64,000 bases of DNA, from the NCBI RefSeq assembly GCF_014639235.1, contig NZ_BMFU01000001.1:1240001-1304000 (forward strand). The letters are read 5' to 3'. Source of the DNA: Paenibacillus silvae (lineage in GTDB: Bacteria > Bacillota > Bacilli > Paenibacillales > Paenibacillaceae). The translations under genes and the position numbers were made by a program. Below, piece by piece: positions 8,886 to 16,707 of this stretch (positions are counted from its first letter, which is position 1; each line of letters begins with the position of its first letter). The notes beneath the pieces were generated by a model. The model had not been told where the DNA came from. It ran no database searches and worked only from the letters and a program-made list of their open reading frames with translations.

Positions 8886-11228
8886 TTACCGCTGCTGCTC
8901 CCGGTACTTGCCGGGAGTTGTTCCTGTTATTTTGCGAAAAGTACGGATGAATGCCGTTGGATTGGTATAATTCAATTTTTCTGCGATTTCTGCGATTTTC
9001 AGATCCGTCGTCTGCAGCCATGTTTTGGCTTTTTCCATACGGTACTCGGCAAGATATTCAGTAAAATTCACCCCTGCCTCCTTCTTGAAAACCCGGCTCA
9101 GGTAGACGGGATGGAAGTTCAGTTCTTCCGCACAAGCCTCCAGCGACAAATCCCGATCATACCGCTCCTCGATCAATCGAATCATCCGACGAGCGATATT
9201 CATGTACTGAGACTCCTCCTGCTCCCTCCAGAAACGAATGACAGGCAGAAAGAGTCGCTTGCGGAACCAGCTCGTCATCTCATCCAGGGTGGACAGCTTG
9301 AGCAGGTAAGCCATGGAAGCCTTCTCCCCCAGCACTTCGGCCACATCTCCCCCCTGCTCCTGCACCAGCTGGTATACCCGGGACAGCAGCTGAACCATAA
9401 TGACGGGATATTCACTGAAATGAAGCTTCTTGTCTGCCAGCAGACCTAAATATTGCCTGAAGTACATATCTGTTTTCTCCTCATCCCCCTGCTTGAGTGC
9501 TGAAGCCAACTGATCTTCGATCATTCGCAGCTGGGTGTAGAGCGCAGCCTCCATCTGACCTCTCGGTTGAATATCCTCATAGTGCAAAATAATCCGGCTG
9601 CCCAGGCTGACTCTGCCCTGCAAAGCCTCTCTGCTCTCCTGATACGCTCTAGGCGTAGCTCCAATGCTGGAATACGCTCGACTGATGCCTATACTTACGG
9701 GCAGGTTCAGATAGGTCACAACCCGCTCGCGTATCCAATCGGCCTGTTTATGCATCCATTCCTTCAGTTGCAGCTCATCCTTCAATGATGACGCAAGCAC
9801 GGTAACCTGTGCATCATCCAGCATGACTGGTGTGAAGCGAATTTCAGAAGGCAGCAGCTCACCGACCATATTATTTACGGCAAACAGCAGCAGATCGCGA
9901 TCCTTCTCCTCATACCTCGTACCTTCCAGGGTATCAATCTGCAGCATGAGCACACCCAGATGTGACCAGCCGGTTGGAAAATCGTATAATTCCCCCTGAT
10001 ATCTGAAATCCTCTTCCGATATTTTGCCTGTCAGCAGCTTGGTCATAAAGAACTCCTGCAGATGCACATGCTGCCCCTTCATCTGCTCGCGCATCGTTTG
10101 CTCCGAGCTGAACAGGGTGGACAGGCGTTCCTCGATATAAATAAACTCATCCTGACGCCGTCCTGCTGGAGGGAGAGGTGAATCCAGGCCCTTGGTAAAT
10201 TGCAGCAGTCTGGAGATGGGTGAGTACATACGCCTGCTGCCATATATCGCCACAAGCCCTGTCACACATAACATGATTAACGTAGCCACACCGGTGACTA
10301 CAGCAATTTTCTGCGATTGGGCCGTAATCTGCCCCAGAGAGACCACAGATACATATAACCAGCCATTAAGCGGTGACTGTCTATAACTGACTGCTACAGG
10401 TTTGTCTTCTACTTCTGCACTGAAAAAACCCTGCGATTCACCTGACATCTGAACCTTCTCTTGAATATCCTTGTTCAGTTGATCGTACTTGCTGCCGTAA
10501 TTGGTATCGTTCAAAAAATATTGCTGGTCCTGGTCCAGCACGTACAGATCACCGGAATTCGGATTCCGGCTCAGAAAGCTGCTGAGCTCTGCATCCGCAA
10601 TATCAATGACAAGAAACCCTTTCGGTTTGACATTGGTGGGAACCATCGGAATTTTAAAAACCATGCTCACAACGTTATCGGAAGATATCAAGGTTGGAGG
10701 TTGGGCCTGTTCCGTCAAAGCCTCGCCCATGCCTGCCGATACGGGCACGCTCTCTTTGGCTGAGCTTTTATTCTGAGTCACCCAAAATAAACTGTTGGTA
10801 TATGTAAGATAAGTCCCAATCCGATCTCGAATGCTGAAGTCACTCAGTTTGCCAAATGAACGCATCGACACAACCCAGTCTTCGTCCAGATTCACAAGAT
10901 ATGCCTGATCAATACTTGTCACCGCCTGCAGGTTGTTAAACCCTGAGGTCAGATCACGAATCTCCTGAAATTCGCTGCTGTCCAGCGGTTGCTTCATCGC
11001 CCGCAGCACCAGTGGTGAATTGACGTACTGAATCGAGGATAACTGTAAACTTCTTAATACTTGCTCCACCCTCATCTGGGTCTGATGCAGTATTTGAAGA
11101 TTGCTCTCGCGCACCTTCTGTTCGATATCCCGCGAAGCAATCGTATAGGAGACGGAACCAATTACGATGACTGGCAAGGCTCCAAGAATCATGGTAAAGC
11201 AGAGCAGACGCAATAGATATTTAGGCAA
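8886..11228 (-). CDS. Membrane-anchored AraC family regulator (YesS/YtdP type)
   Basis: A one-component sensor-regulator, about 780 residues. Hydrophobic segments near residues 8-28 and 305-325 flank a putative extracytoplasmic sensor domain, followed by a cytoplasmic linker and a C-terminal AraC/XylS double helix-turn-helix (last ~100 residues, with FHPVYLSRVFKKEAGVNFTE and an ending GTTPGKYREQQR). Such proteins usually sit beside lplA-type importer operons and activate them. The ATG of the longest frame touches AAGGGAG, so the TTG three codons later (nine bases after the RBS) is the better start. A cre-like site lies about 20 bases upstream. Confidence 0.88.
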   Translation of the reverse strand: MPKYLLRLLCFTMILGALPVIVIGSVSYTIASRDIEQKVRESNLQILHQTQMRVEQVLRSLQLSSIQYVNSPLVLRAMKQPLDSSEFQEIRDLTSGFNNLQAVTSIDQAYLVNLDEDWVVSMRSFGKLSDFSIRDRIGTYLTYTNSLFWVTQNKSSAKESVPVSAGMGEALTEQAQPPTLISSDNVVSMVFKIPMVPTNVKPKGFLVIDIADAELSSFLSRNPNSGDLYVLDQDQQYFLNDTNYGSKYDQLNKDIQEKVQMSGESQGFFSAEVEDKPVAVSYRQSPLNGWLYVSVVSLGQITAQSQKIAVVTGVATLIMLCVTGLVAIYGSRRMYSPISRLLQFTKGLDSPLPPAGRRQDEFIYIEERLSTLFSSEQTMREQMKGQHVHLQEFFMTKLLTGKISEEDFRYQGELYDFPTGWSHLGVLMLQIDTLEGTRYEEKDRDLLLFAVNNMVGELLPSEIRFTPVMLDDAQVTVLASSLKDELQLKEWMHKQADWIRERVVTYLNLPVSIGISRAYSSIGATPRAYQESREALQGRVSLGSRIILHYEDIQPRGQMEAALYTQLRMIEDQLASALKQGDEEKTDMYFRQYLGLLADKKLHFSEYPVIMVQLLSRVYQLVQEQGGDVAEVLGEKASMAYLLKLSTLDEMTSWFRKRLFLPVIRFWREQEESQYMNIARRMIRLIEERYDRDLSLEACAEELNFHPVYLSRVFKKEAGVNFTEYLAEYRMEKAKTWLQTTDLKIAEIAEKLNYTNPTAFIRTFRKITGTTPGKYREQQR

Positions 11229-11248
11229 GAAGAGCATCTCCCTTTTAA

Positions 11249-11262
11249 TAAAATCGCTTTCA
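11249..11262. promoter_or_regulatory. Candidate cre upstream of the AraC regulator
   Basis: TAAAATCGCTTTCA matches TGWAANCGNTNWCA at 13 of 14 positions, the exception being A for G at position 2. It sits between the regulator start and the divergent promoter of the leader RNA, so either could be affected. Confidence 0.4.
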
Positions 11263-11330
11263 TTGGATTAAATTACTATTGTTATTTTAAAACCCAATCA
11301 TAATCAAGTCCACATCTTTATTACGATTCA

Positions 11331-11360
11331 TTGACTTTGAAGTGATTTCCAGCTTATATT
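11331..11360 (+). promoter_or_regulatory. Sigma-A-like promoter for the leader RNA
   Basis: TTGACT (11331-11336) and TATATT (11355-11360) are separated by 18 bases, placing transcription start near 11367, just before the structured region. Confidence 0.55.
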
Positions 11361-11366
11361 ACATAT

Positions 11367-11597
11367 ATATTCCTCAGGTTGAAGGAGAGATTTTGATGTC
11401 GGTGAGCGTTCTTAACTAATCAAGTTTCATATTCAGGAGTTTGGCATTTCATGACGCTTGTGCCCTTGTGGCATACGTGTATTTCATGATGCGCCAGAGC
11501 CCTGTACTTAGTTAAGAACAGCGGAAATCAAACATCGCCTCCGGGATTGCCAAATGTCCGGGTCTATTTCCGCGCTGTGTTCAGCGCGGATTTTTCG
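11367..11597 (+). ncRNA. Candidate structured leader / riboswitch-like RNA upstream of the MutS2-like gene
   Basis: The intergenic region holds an ordered set of pairings. A perfect 12-bp stem joins 11408-11419 to 11508-11519, extended outward by GATGT (11395-11399) with ACATC (11532-11536). Inside it, CAGG/CCTG and TGGC/GCCA stack. TTTGGCA (11440-11446) can pair with TGCCAAA (11548-11554), the latter lying in the loop of a CCGG/CCGG hairpin, which would make a pseudoknot. GCGGAAAT (11521-11528) can pair with ATTTCCGC (11566-11573), which overlaps the 5' arm of the terminator at 11570-11589, so the two are mutually exclusive. I do not recognise a known riboswitch class; an independent small RNA is also possible. 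Confidence 0.5.
11570..11597 (+). terminator. Intrinsic terminator inside the leader RNA
   Basis: CCGCGCTG and CAGCGCGG form a perfect 8-bp stem with a TGTT loop, followed by ATTTTTCG. Its 5' arm overlaps a possible antiterminator pairing, so it may be conditional. Confidence 0.8.
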
Positions 11598-11636
11598 TTA
11601 TAGGCCCATAATGGACTCTGCTTTCCCATACATTCC

Positions 11637-11676
11637 GGGCGGAGAATGACGTTTGTTCATTCTCCGCCCTTTTTGT
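11637..11676 (+). terminator. Strong terminator 64 bases before the MutS2-like start
   Basis: A perfect 13-bp stem, GGGCGGAGAATGA with TCATTCTCCGCCC, a 7-base loop and TTTTTGTGTTTT. It lies inside the longest possible reading frame of the downstream gene, which supports starting that gene at 11740. Confidence 0.9.
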
Positions 11677-11739
11677 GTTTTCCATGAGGAATATTGGCAA
11701 TACAACACCCCAAAAACGATATTAAGGAGAGATTTAGAC

Positions 11740-13965
11740 ATGAATCCTGATCAAAACCAGAATCATATTCAGAACCAAAACCAGAACCAGAGCCTTGCAA
11801 CAAATATCAAAAATTCAAACGAACACACCCTGACCAGTCTGGGCTTCCAGCATGTTCAAAAACATGTTGCAGACTGTGCCCTCTCGTACCTCGGCAAACG
11901 TTATGCCAGAGAAATGCAGCCGATGACCGATGCCCGCCAGATCCAGATACGACTGAATGAAACCGCAGAAGCCGCCGCTCTCGTCCGTCTCGGAGCAAGT
12001 GTACCCATTCCTTCGCTCGATGGTATGGAGACGATTATGGACCTGCTTGGAACAGGTTACCTGTTCAGTGAACGTGATTTTAGTCATCTGGTGCAATTTC
12101 TCCGCAGCAGCGCACAACTCATGAAATACATGGAAAGCAAATCCGGCATTGCTCCCCATGTTAGCGGTTATGCAGCTTCCATGATGCTAATGGAACCACT
12201 GCTCAGTGAGATCGAACGCTGCATCCATCATGGAAGCATTCAGGATCAGGCGAGCAAAGAACTGGCTCGTATTCGAAAAAAGATGAGCGTGACGGAAGAG
12301 CGCATGAAACGAAAGCTGGATTCCCTCGTTAACCAACACCGTTCGATCATGCAGGAGCAGGTCGTAAGCCAGCGTAATGGAAGAAATGTATTACCGATCA
12401 AAAAAGAATTCCGCAAGCATGTCAAAGGCGCTGTGCTCGACGAATCGGGCAGCGGGCAAACCGTATATATTGAACCTGCCGAGCTGACAGGTCTGCAGAT
12501 GGAGCTTACCTTATTGCAGGCCGAGGAATCCAGAGAGGAAATGAAAATTCTTGGTGACCTGACCTCCCTCACCGAATCGTACAGCCGTGAAATTACACTG
12601 AATACTGAAACGATAGGTGTTCTGGATTTTCTGTTTGCCAAAGCCAAATATGCAGCAGCTATAGACGGACGGCCTGTACAAGTGAATACCTGCGGTAAGG
12701 TAAAACTGCGTCGAGCGAGACATCCCCTGATGGGGCCGTCCATGATTCCGCTTGATTTTTCCATCGGATATACGTACATCTCTCTCATCATTACAGGTCC
12801 GAACACTGGCGGCAAAACCGTTGCACTTAAAACATTGGGGCTGCTGACGCTGATGGTGCAATCCGGACTGCTTGTTCCCGTAGATGAAGGTAGCGAGATG
12901 GCAGTATATGATCAGATTGCCGTCGATATCGGTGATGGTCAGAGTATGGAGCAAGCGCTGAGCACATTCTCGGCGCATATTCGGAAAATGATTGCGATTC
13001 TGGAGCAGGCCAATCCTTCAACACTTGTGCTTATTGACGAGATGGCGTCAGGTACTGATCCCGGAGAAGGGGTCGGACTCTCTATAGCCATGCTGGAGGA
13101 ACTGCACAGTCGCGGAGCAACCGTTGTGGCTACAACACATTTCGGGGAAATTAAACATTTTGCCGCAGCCACACCAGGTTTTGAAAATGCACGTATGGAG
13201 TTCGATACGGTCACGCTCCAGCCTCTGTATCGCCTTCGTATCGGGGAAGCCGGGGAGAGCTATGCTTATTCCATCGCACTGAAGCTGGGCATGCCTGAGC
13301 ATATTATCAACCGCTCCAAATGTGTGTCGGGTAAAGCTTTGACAGAAAGTGCTGTACACGTTGCTCCAAAGCAACCGCAGCTGCGATCGGATAATGAAGC
13401 GCACACTCCGGCAACCGCTTCTAATAAACGAGCTGATTCTGCCGAACATAATGTCCCTGTGGAGGAGGATACAAGTCTTGCCAGGGCTGTCGTCCCTAAA
13501 GAGCATACGACCCTCGAAATGGAAATGCATACAGCCCTTCACGAACACAAGGTTCCTAAAGCGTATAATTCGCATCCTGCTGTCCCAAATGACACTACGG
13601 CATCTGCTTCGCAACATTCTTTACCAGTGGGTACTGCTCCAAAGACCAATGATACGGCCAGCTCTAATGTCTCGCCAGTTCGTGCTTTTCGTAAAGGGGA
13701 CCGTGTCTATGCGGCCTATTTGGACCAGGCGGGTATTGTAAGTGAAGAAGAGGACAATCGAGGTCAGATTGGGGTCTTGATCCGCGGACGCAAGCTGAAA
13801 ATTCATAAGAAACGCCTGCGGCTGCACATCTCTGCGGATGAGCTGTACCCGGGTAACTACGATCTGGACATTGTGCTGGAGACCAAAGAAAACCGTAAAA
13901 AACGCAAGCTGATGGGGCGCAAGCATATTGAAGGGCTGCAAATTGAACTGCCACCGGAGGAATGA
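11740..13965 (+). CDS. MutS2-like DNA-binding ATPase lacking the Smr domain
   Basis: A 741-residue relative of MutS2. MutS2 proteins bind branched DNA or collided ribosomes, and their C-terminal Smr domain gives nuclease activity. Visible here are the MutS core and clamp region, Walker A GPNTGGKT (about 353-360), Walker B LVLIDEMASGTDPGEG (about 427-442) and a TTHFGEIK motif. From about residue 530 there is a roughly 130-residue low-complexity Ala/Thr/Pro/His-rich linker, then a KOW-like segment (KGDRVYAAYLDQAGIV). The protein ends at LPPEE without the expected LDLRG...HGKG Smr motifs, so it is probably not a nuclease. The start at 11740 has AAGGAGAG. It lies downstream of two terminators. 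Confidence 0.85.
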   Translation: MNPDQNQNHIQNQNQNQSLATNIKNSNEHTLTSLGFQHVQKHVADCALSYLGKRYAREMQPMTDARQIQIRLNETAEAAALVRLGASVPIPSLDGMETIMDLLGTGYLFSERDFSHLVQFLRSSAQLMKYMESKSGIAPHVSGYAASMMLMEPLLSEIERCIHHGSIQDQASKELARIRKKMSVTEERMKRKLDSLVNQHRSIMQEQVVSQRNGRNVLPIKKEFRKHVKGAVLDESGSGQTVYIEPAELTGLQMELTLLQAEESREEMKILGDLTSLTESYSREITLNTETIGVLDFLFAKAKYAAAIDGRPVQVNTCGKVKLRRARHPLMGPSMIPLDFSIGYTYISLIITGPNTGGKTVALKTLGLLTLMVQSGLLVPVDEGSEMAVYDQIAVDIGDGQSMEQALSTFSAHIRKMIAILEQANPSTLVLIDEMASGTDPGEGVGLSIAMLEELHSRGATVVATTHFGEIKHFAAATPGFENARMEFDTVTLQPLYRLRIGEAGESYAYSIALKLGMPEHIINRSKCVSGKALTESAVHVAPKQPQLRSDNEAHTPATASNKRADSAEHNVPVEEDTSLARAVVPKEHTTLEMEMHTALHEHKVPKAYNSHPAVPNDTTASASQHSLPVGTAPKTNDTASSNVSPVRAFRKGDRVYAAYLDQAGIVSEEEDNRGQIGVLIRGRKLKIHKKRLRLHISADELYPGNYDLDIVLETKENRKKRKLMGRKHIEGLQIELPPEE

Positions 13966-13966
13966 G

Positions 13967-13986
13967 GAAGGGGGATGAGCCCCTTC
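13967..13986 (+). terminator. Weak hairpin after the MutS2-like gene
   Basis: GAAGGGG pairs with CCCCTTC immediately after the stop codon. There is no T-run, so termination is uncertain. Confidence 0.35.
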
Positions 13987-14104
13987 ACATTCATTTCCCG
14001 GTAACTTGTACCGCAATCAAGTCAATGATCAATGGAAATGCGGTGTATGAGCGCTTGTATTTGGTATACTGGAATGAACAAGAATACCACGGGTGGCGGG
14101 AATG

Positions 14105-14345
14105 GATGAATGCAAAGATAGATTAATGTCCAGATATCAGATGCAGGTAAGATAGATGTATGATGAACAATGAATGGTAGCTTATGGCTGTATCGATGTA
14201 TGGTCGGGATGAATTCGTAATGTATGGATGAATGGCTAGTAGGAATGCATTGGTAGATGGATGGCTAGATGCGTCAGTAGATGAATGGCTAGATGGATGA
14301 GATATGTATGAAAGTAGGAAGGTTTGGGTAAATGTGTTCATCAGT
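14105..14345. repeat. Degenerate GATG/ATGG-rich tract in the 13966-14410 gap
   Basis: The 445-bp gap between the MutS2-like and CWC genes has no convincing gene. Much of it is a degenerate tetranucleotide-like tract: ATGGATGAATG, ATGGCTAGATGG and TAGATGAATGGCTAG recur with strong strand asymmetry (purine and T rich, few C). Confidence 0.6.
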
Positions 14346-14410
14346 GAATGGTGGATGTATAGATGAGCAATACAGCAACGGGTTGGGTATGTAGAACAAG
14401 GAGGAACAAT

Positions 14411-14656
14411 ATGAAGGATACACAGGACAGTAATCACAGCAATCAAAGTAAAACAAATGCGGTCAACGAGCTTGTATGTCCACTTTGCGGAGAAAGCAAC
14501 GGTTGTTCCTACGCTGCAGGCAAGCCACATTCAGAGTGCTGGTGCAATAAAGCCTCTTTCCCTGAAGGTGTGTTTGAGCGTATCCCGGCTGAGCAACGCC
14601 GCAAATCCTGTATATGTCAGCGATGTCTGGACACCTACGTACGTGAACAGGTATAG
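14411..14656 (+). CDS. Small cysteine-rich CWC family protein
   Basis: An 81-residue protein matching the Cys_rich_CWC family of small, probably metal-binding proteins of unknown function. It has CPLCG, then NGC, then ECWC, and a C-terminal CICQRCLDTY pair, eight cysteines after a Ser/Asn/Gln-rich N-terminus. I start at 14411 because AAGGAGGAACAAT precedes that ATG; the longer frame adds 16 residues without an RBS. The last codons and stop form the beginning of a 161-bp tandem duplication that continues downstream. Its neighbours give no functional hint. Confidence 0.8.
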   Translation: MKDTQDSNHSNQSKTNAVNELVCPLCGESNGCSYAAGKPHSECWCNKASFPEGVFERIPAEQRRKSCICQRCLDTYVREQV

Positions 14657-14968
14657 CTGTGGCGCAAACTAGCGAGTAAATTAGATCGGCTGAGGTCGCA
14701 AAGGTCGCTGGTAACATAATTAAATGTAACTTGTGGAACGACGCTGAGCTGCAACTCTCCAACATCTTGGTCCAGTCACATTACTGTCCAAGGCTAACGA
14801 TTCGTGTACAGGTATAACTGTGGCGCAAACTAGCGAGTAAATTAGATAGGTAAAGGTTGCACGGTTCGCAGGTAACATAAATAAATGTAACTTGTGGAAC
14901 GACGCTGAGCTGCAACTCTCTAACATCTTCGTCCAGTCACATTACTGTCCAAGGCTAACGATTCGTGG
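14647..14968. repeat. 161-bp tandem duplication
   Basis: Two head-to-tail copies, 14647-14807 and 14808-14968, align without gaps and differ mainly in a central stretch of about 25 bases. Copy 1 begins in the last codons of the CWC gene (ACAGGTATAG); copy 2 begins ACAGGTATAA. CGTG occurs at 14642, 14803 and 14964, so microhomology may mark the junction. No coding sense was found in either copy. Confidence 0.9.
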
Positions 14969-15149
14969 AGACGTTATTTCGTTGATTTGAGGCCATTCTC
15001 AAACCTAACGATTCTGAGAAACGCTATTTGCCGATTTGAGGCTGCAAATCACCACTTTTTGCTCATTTTGAGGCAAATAGCGTCATTAGGATTCGTTAGA
15101 TGTGCAAATTCATTAAAATCACCCAAATAGCGTTCGTACGATTCGTTAG
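14955..15149. repeat. Cluster of four 26-bp repeat units, two in each orientation
   Basis: Forward units at 14955-14980 and 15005-15030 begin CTAACGATTC and end with a GCTATTTG-like tail. Inverted units at 15074-15099 and 15124-15149 read CAAATAGCG...ATTCGTTAG. The shared pattern is CTAACGAWTC-N6-ACGCTATTTG. Spacing within each pair is 50 bp. It looks like a small dispersed intergenic repeat family; a fifth partial copy (CTAACGATTCGTG) is at 14794-14806. Confidence 0.8.
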
Positions 15150-15170
15150 AACTCGATTTACCCAATAACG

Positions 15171-15238
15171 AAAGAAACCCCTCTCGCAGCAATGGTGTGA
15201 ACTTCAGTGCAACAACCATTACAGAGGAGGGTTTCTTT
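15171..15238. terminator. Long hairpin with AAGAAACCC / GGGTTTCTT arms
   Basis: AAAGAAACCCCTCTC pairs with the complementary end GAGGAGGGTTTCTTT, and a nested AATGGT/ACCATT pair lies inside. T-runs on either side make it usable as a bidirectional terminator, though the roughly 40-base loop is large and it could be another small repeat element. Confidence 0.5.
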
Positions 15239-15561
15239 ATTTCTATATAATGAAGATGATCGGCTGTACGAAAAACCTTTCAGTACACTCTCTAACTTTC
15301 TTATCATATCTATAATTCCGTATAAATAGATGATAAGTGTTTAGCACTAGCTAAACTTATAGCGTTATCCCCGTTTTTCTACCTTAGAATGAATTGAATT
15401 ATCTTGTTCCTTCTCCTTTTTCACCCACCATATGCTCAATACACCAGCTACTGACCTGGCAGACTGTGACACTGGCATTGCTATTGACCAGTGCAGCTCC
15501 CAGCACGCAGTGCCCTGCTTCATTGACGAGGGTGGTCAGCCACAAGCAAGAGCATCCCCCA
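15239..15561. other. Intergenic region downstream of mtlD
   Basis: No gene with a start and RBS was found here. It holds a hairpin at 15333-15360 (ATAAG-GTTTAGC / GCTAAAC-CTTAT, no strong T-run), which may end the mtl transcript, and a GC-richer stretch at about 15433-15561 that is open but lacks a start codon on the minus strand. Confidence 0.5.
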
Positions 15562-16707
15562 TCACATCTGATGGTACTGTTTCACCGCTTCCACCAGCAC
15601 CGGATGTCCTTCTTCTATACCGGTATAGTGTGACAAGGCTGCCGCCACGTCCCTTTCGCGAATCAGGCTTTGCAACTCAACTGCTTCGGGGTCATCGGAG
15701 ACATCGAACTTGCAGGCCGCTGCCATGCCCGTAGCCAGATGAGTCACAGGAATTCCTTCAGCATAAGCCAGCAGCGCCGGGCGAACGAGACGATCATTCG
15801 GGGAAAGCTTGCGCAGCGGCGAGCGTCCCACACGGGTTACCTCATCGGTCAGATAAGGGTTAACGAACCGGCCCAATATTTTTACAATATACTGCTCATG
15901 CTCCTCCGGGTTAAAGCCAAAGCGTTGAACAAGCACCTGCCCCGTTTCCTGCAAAGCCCCGTATACAACAGATTTTACTTTTTCGTCGGCGATGGCTTGC
16001 TGAATCGTATCATATCCGTGCACATACCCGATGTATGCGGCAACGCAGTGCCCGGTATTGACAGTAAACAATTTGCGCTCAATGTACGGCTCCAGATCAT
16101 GCACATAGACGACACCATTTATTGGTTTGAAGGCAGGCGCCATCTGGGAGCGATCCACCACCCATTCGTAAAAAGGTTCCACCTGGACATGCAGCGGGTC
16201 TGCATGATTCTGAATAGGTACAATCCGGTCTACCGCCGAATTCGGAAAGTAAACATATTCATCAGCAAACGCGCGAGCCTGCTCATCCAGCAAAGCATAC
16301 ACATGCTCTTTCAGCTGGGTGCTTCCACCGATCGCATTCTCACATGCGATAATATGCAGCGGCTTGTGCACAGTACCGGCTTGCCTTCTTTGCTCCAAAC
16401 CTTTCGCAATGCCTGGCGCAATATGTTTCAGTACCCCCACACCAACTGCGGTTGTCACCAGGTCCGTTTCAGCTACGGCCTCTGCGACCCTCTGCAGATC
16501 GCGGCCGTCAATAGCTGTTACTCCGCTCACCGTCTCCTCATCCTTGCTCTCGTTGGCAAGCTCCACAGTGTATCGCCCTCGCTCCTGAAGAGCATGCACC
16601 AGCTCCTGATTCACATCCGAGAACGTTACCTCATATCCCGCACGGGAGAGAAGCAAGCCGATAAATCCACGTCCAATGTTACCTGCGCCAAAGTGGAGAG
16701 CCTTCAT
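15562..16707 (-). CDS. mtlD: Mannitol-1-phosphate 5-dehydrogenase
   Basis: Oxidises mannitol 1-phosphate, made by the mannitol PTS, to fructose 6-phosphate with NAD. The protein is 381 residues, the normal family length. The N-terminal Rossmann motif is MKALHFGAGNIGRGFIG, and the polyol-dehydrogenase motif ERKLFTVNTGHCVAAY carries the catalytic Lys, Asn and His. It is the last gene of mtlA-R-F-D and its ATG overlaps the mtlF stop by four bases, suggesting translational coupling. Confidence 0.95.
   Translation of the reverse strand: MKALHFGAGNIGRGFIGLLLSRAGYEVTFSDVNQELVHALQERGRYTVELANESKDEETVSGVTAIDGRDLQRVAEAVAETDLVTTAVGVGVLKHIAPGIAKGLEQRRQAGTVHKPLHIIACENAIGGSTQLKEHVYALLDEQARAFADEYVYFPNSAVDRIVPIQNHADPLHVQVEPFYEWVVDRSQMAPAFKPINGVVYVHDLEPYIERKLFTVNTGHCVAAYIGYVHGYDTIQQAIADEKVKSVVYGALQETGQVLVQRFGFNPEEHEQYIVKILGRFVNPYLTDEVTRVGRSPLRKLSPNDRLVRPALLAYAEGIPVTHLATGMAAACKFDVSDDPEAVELQSLIRERDVAAALSHYTGIEEGHPVLVEAVKQYHQM

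Noticed and set aside
11653..11739. Longer N-terminus for the MutS2-like protein
   Set aside because: The extra frame runs through the 13-bp terminator stem and has no RBS; the ATG at 11740 has AAGGAGAG.
14105..14345. CRISPR array
   Set aside because: The GATG-rich tract is degenerate and short-period; it has no regular repeats with unique spacers and no cas genes.
14463..14926. Minus-strand reading frames in the 161-bp repeat (shared MLESCSSASFHKLHL start)
   Set aside because: The same start occurs in both repeat copies because the DNA is duplicated; no RBS and no family resemblance, so they are not real genes.
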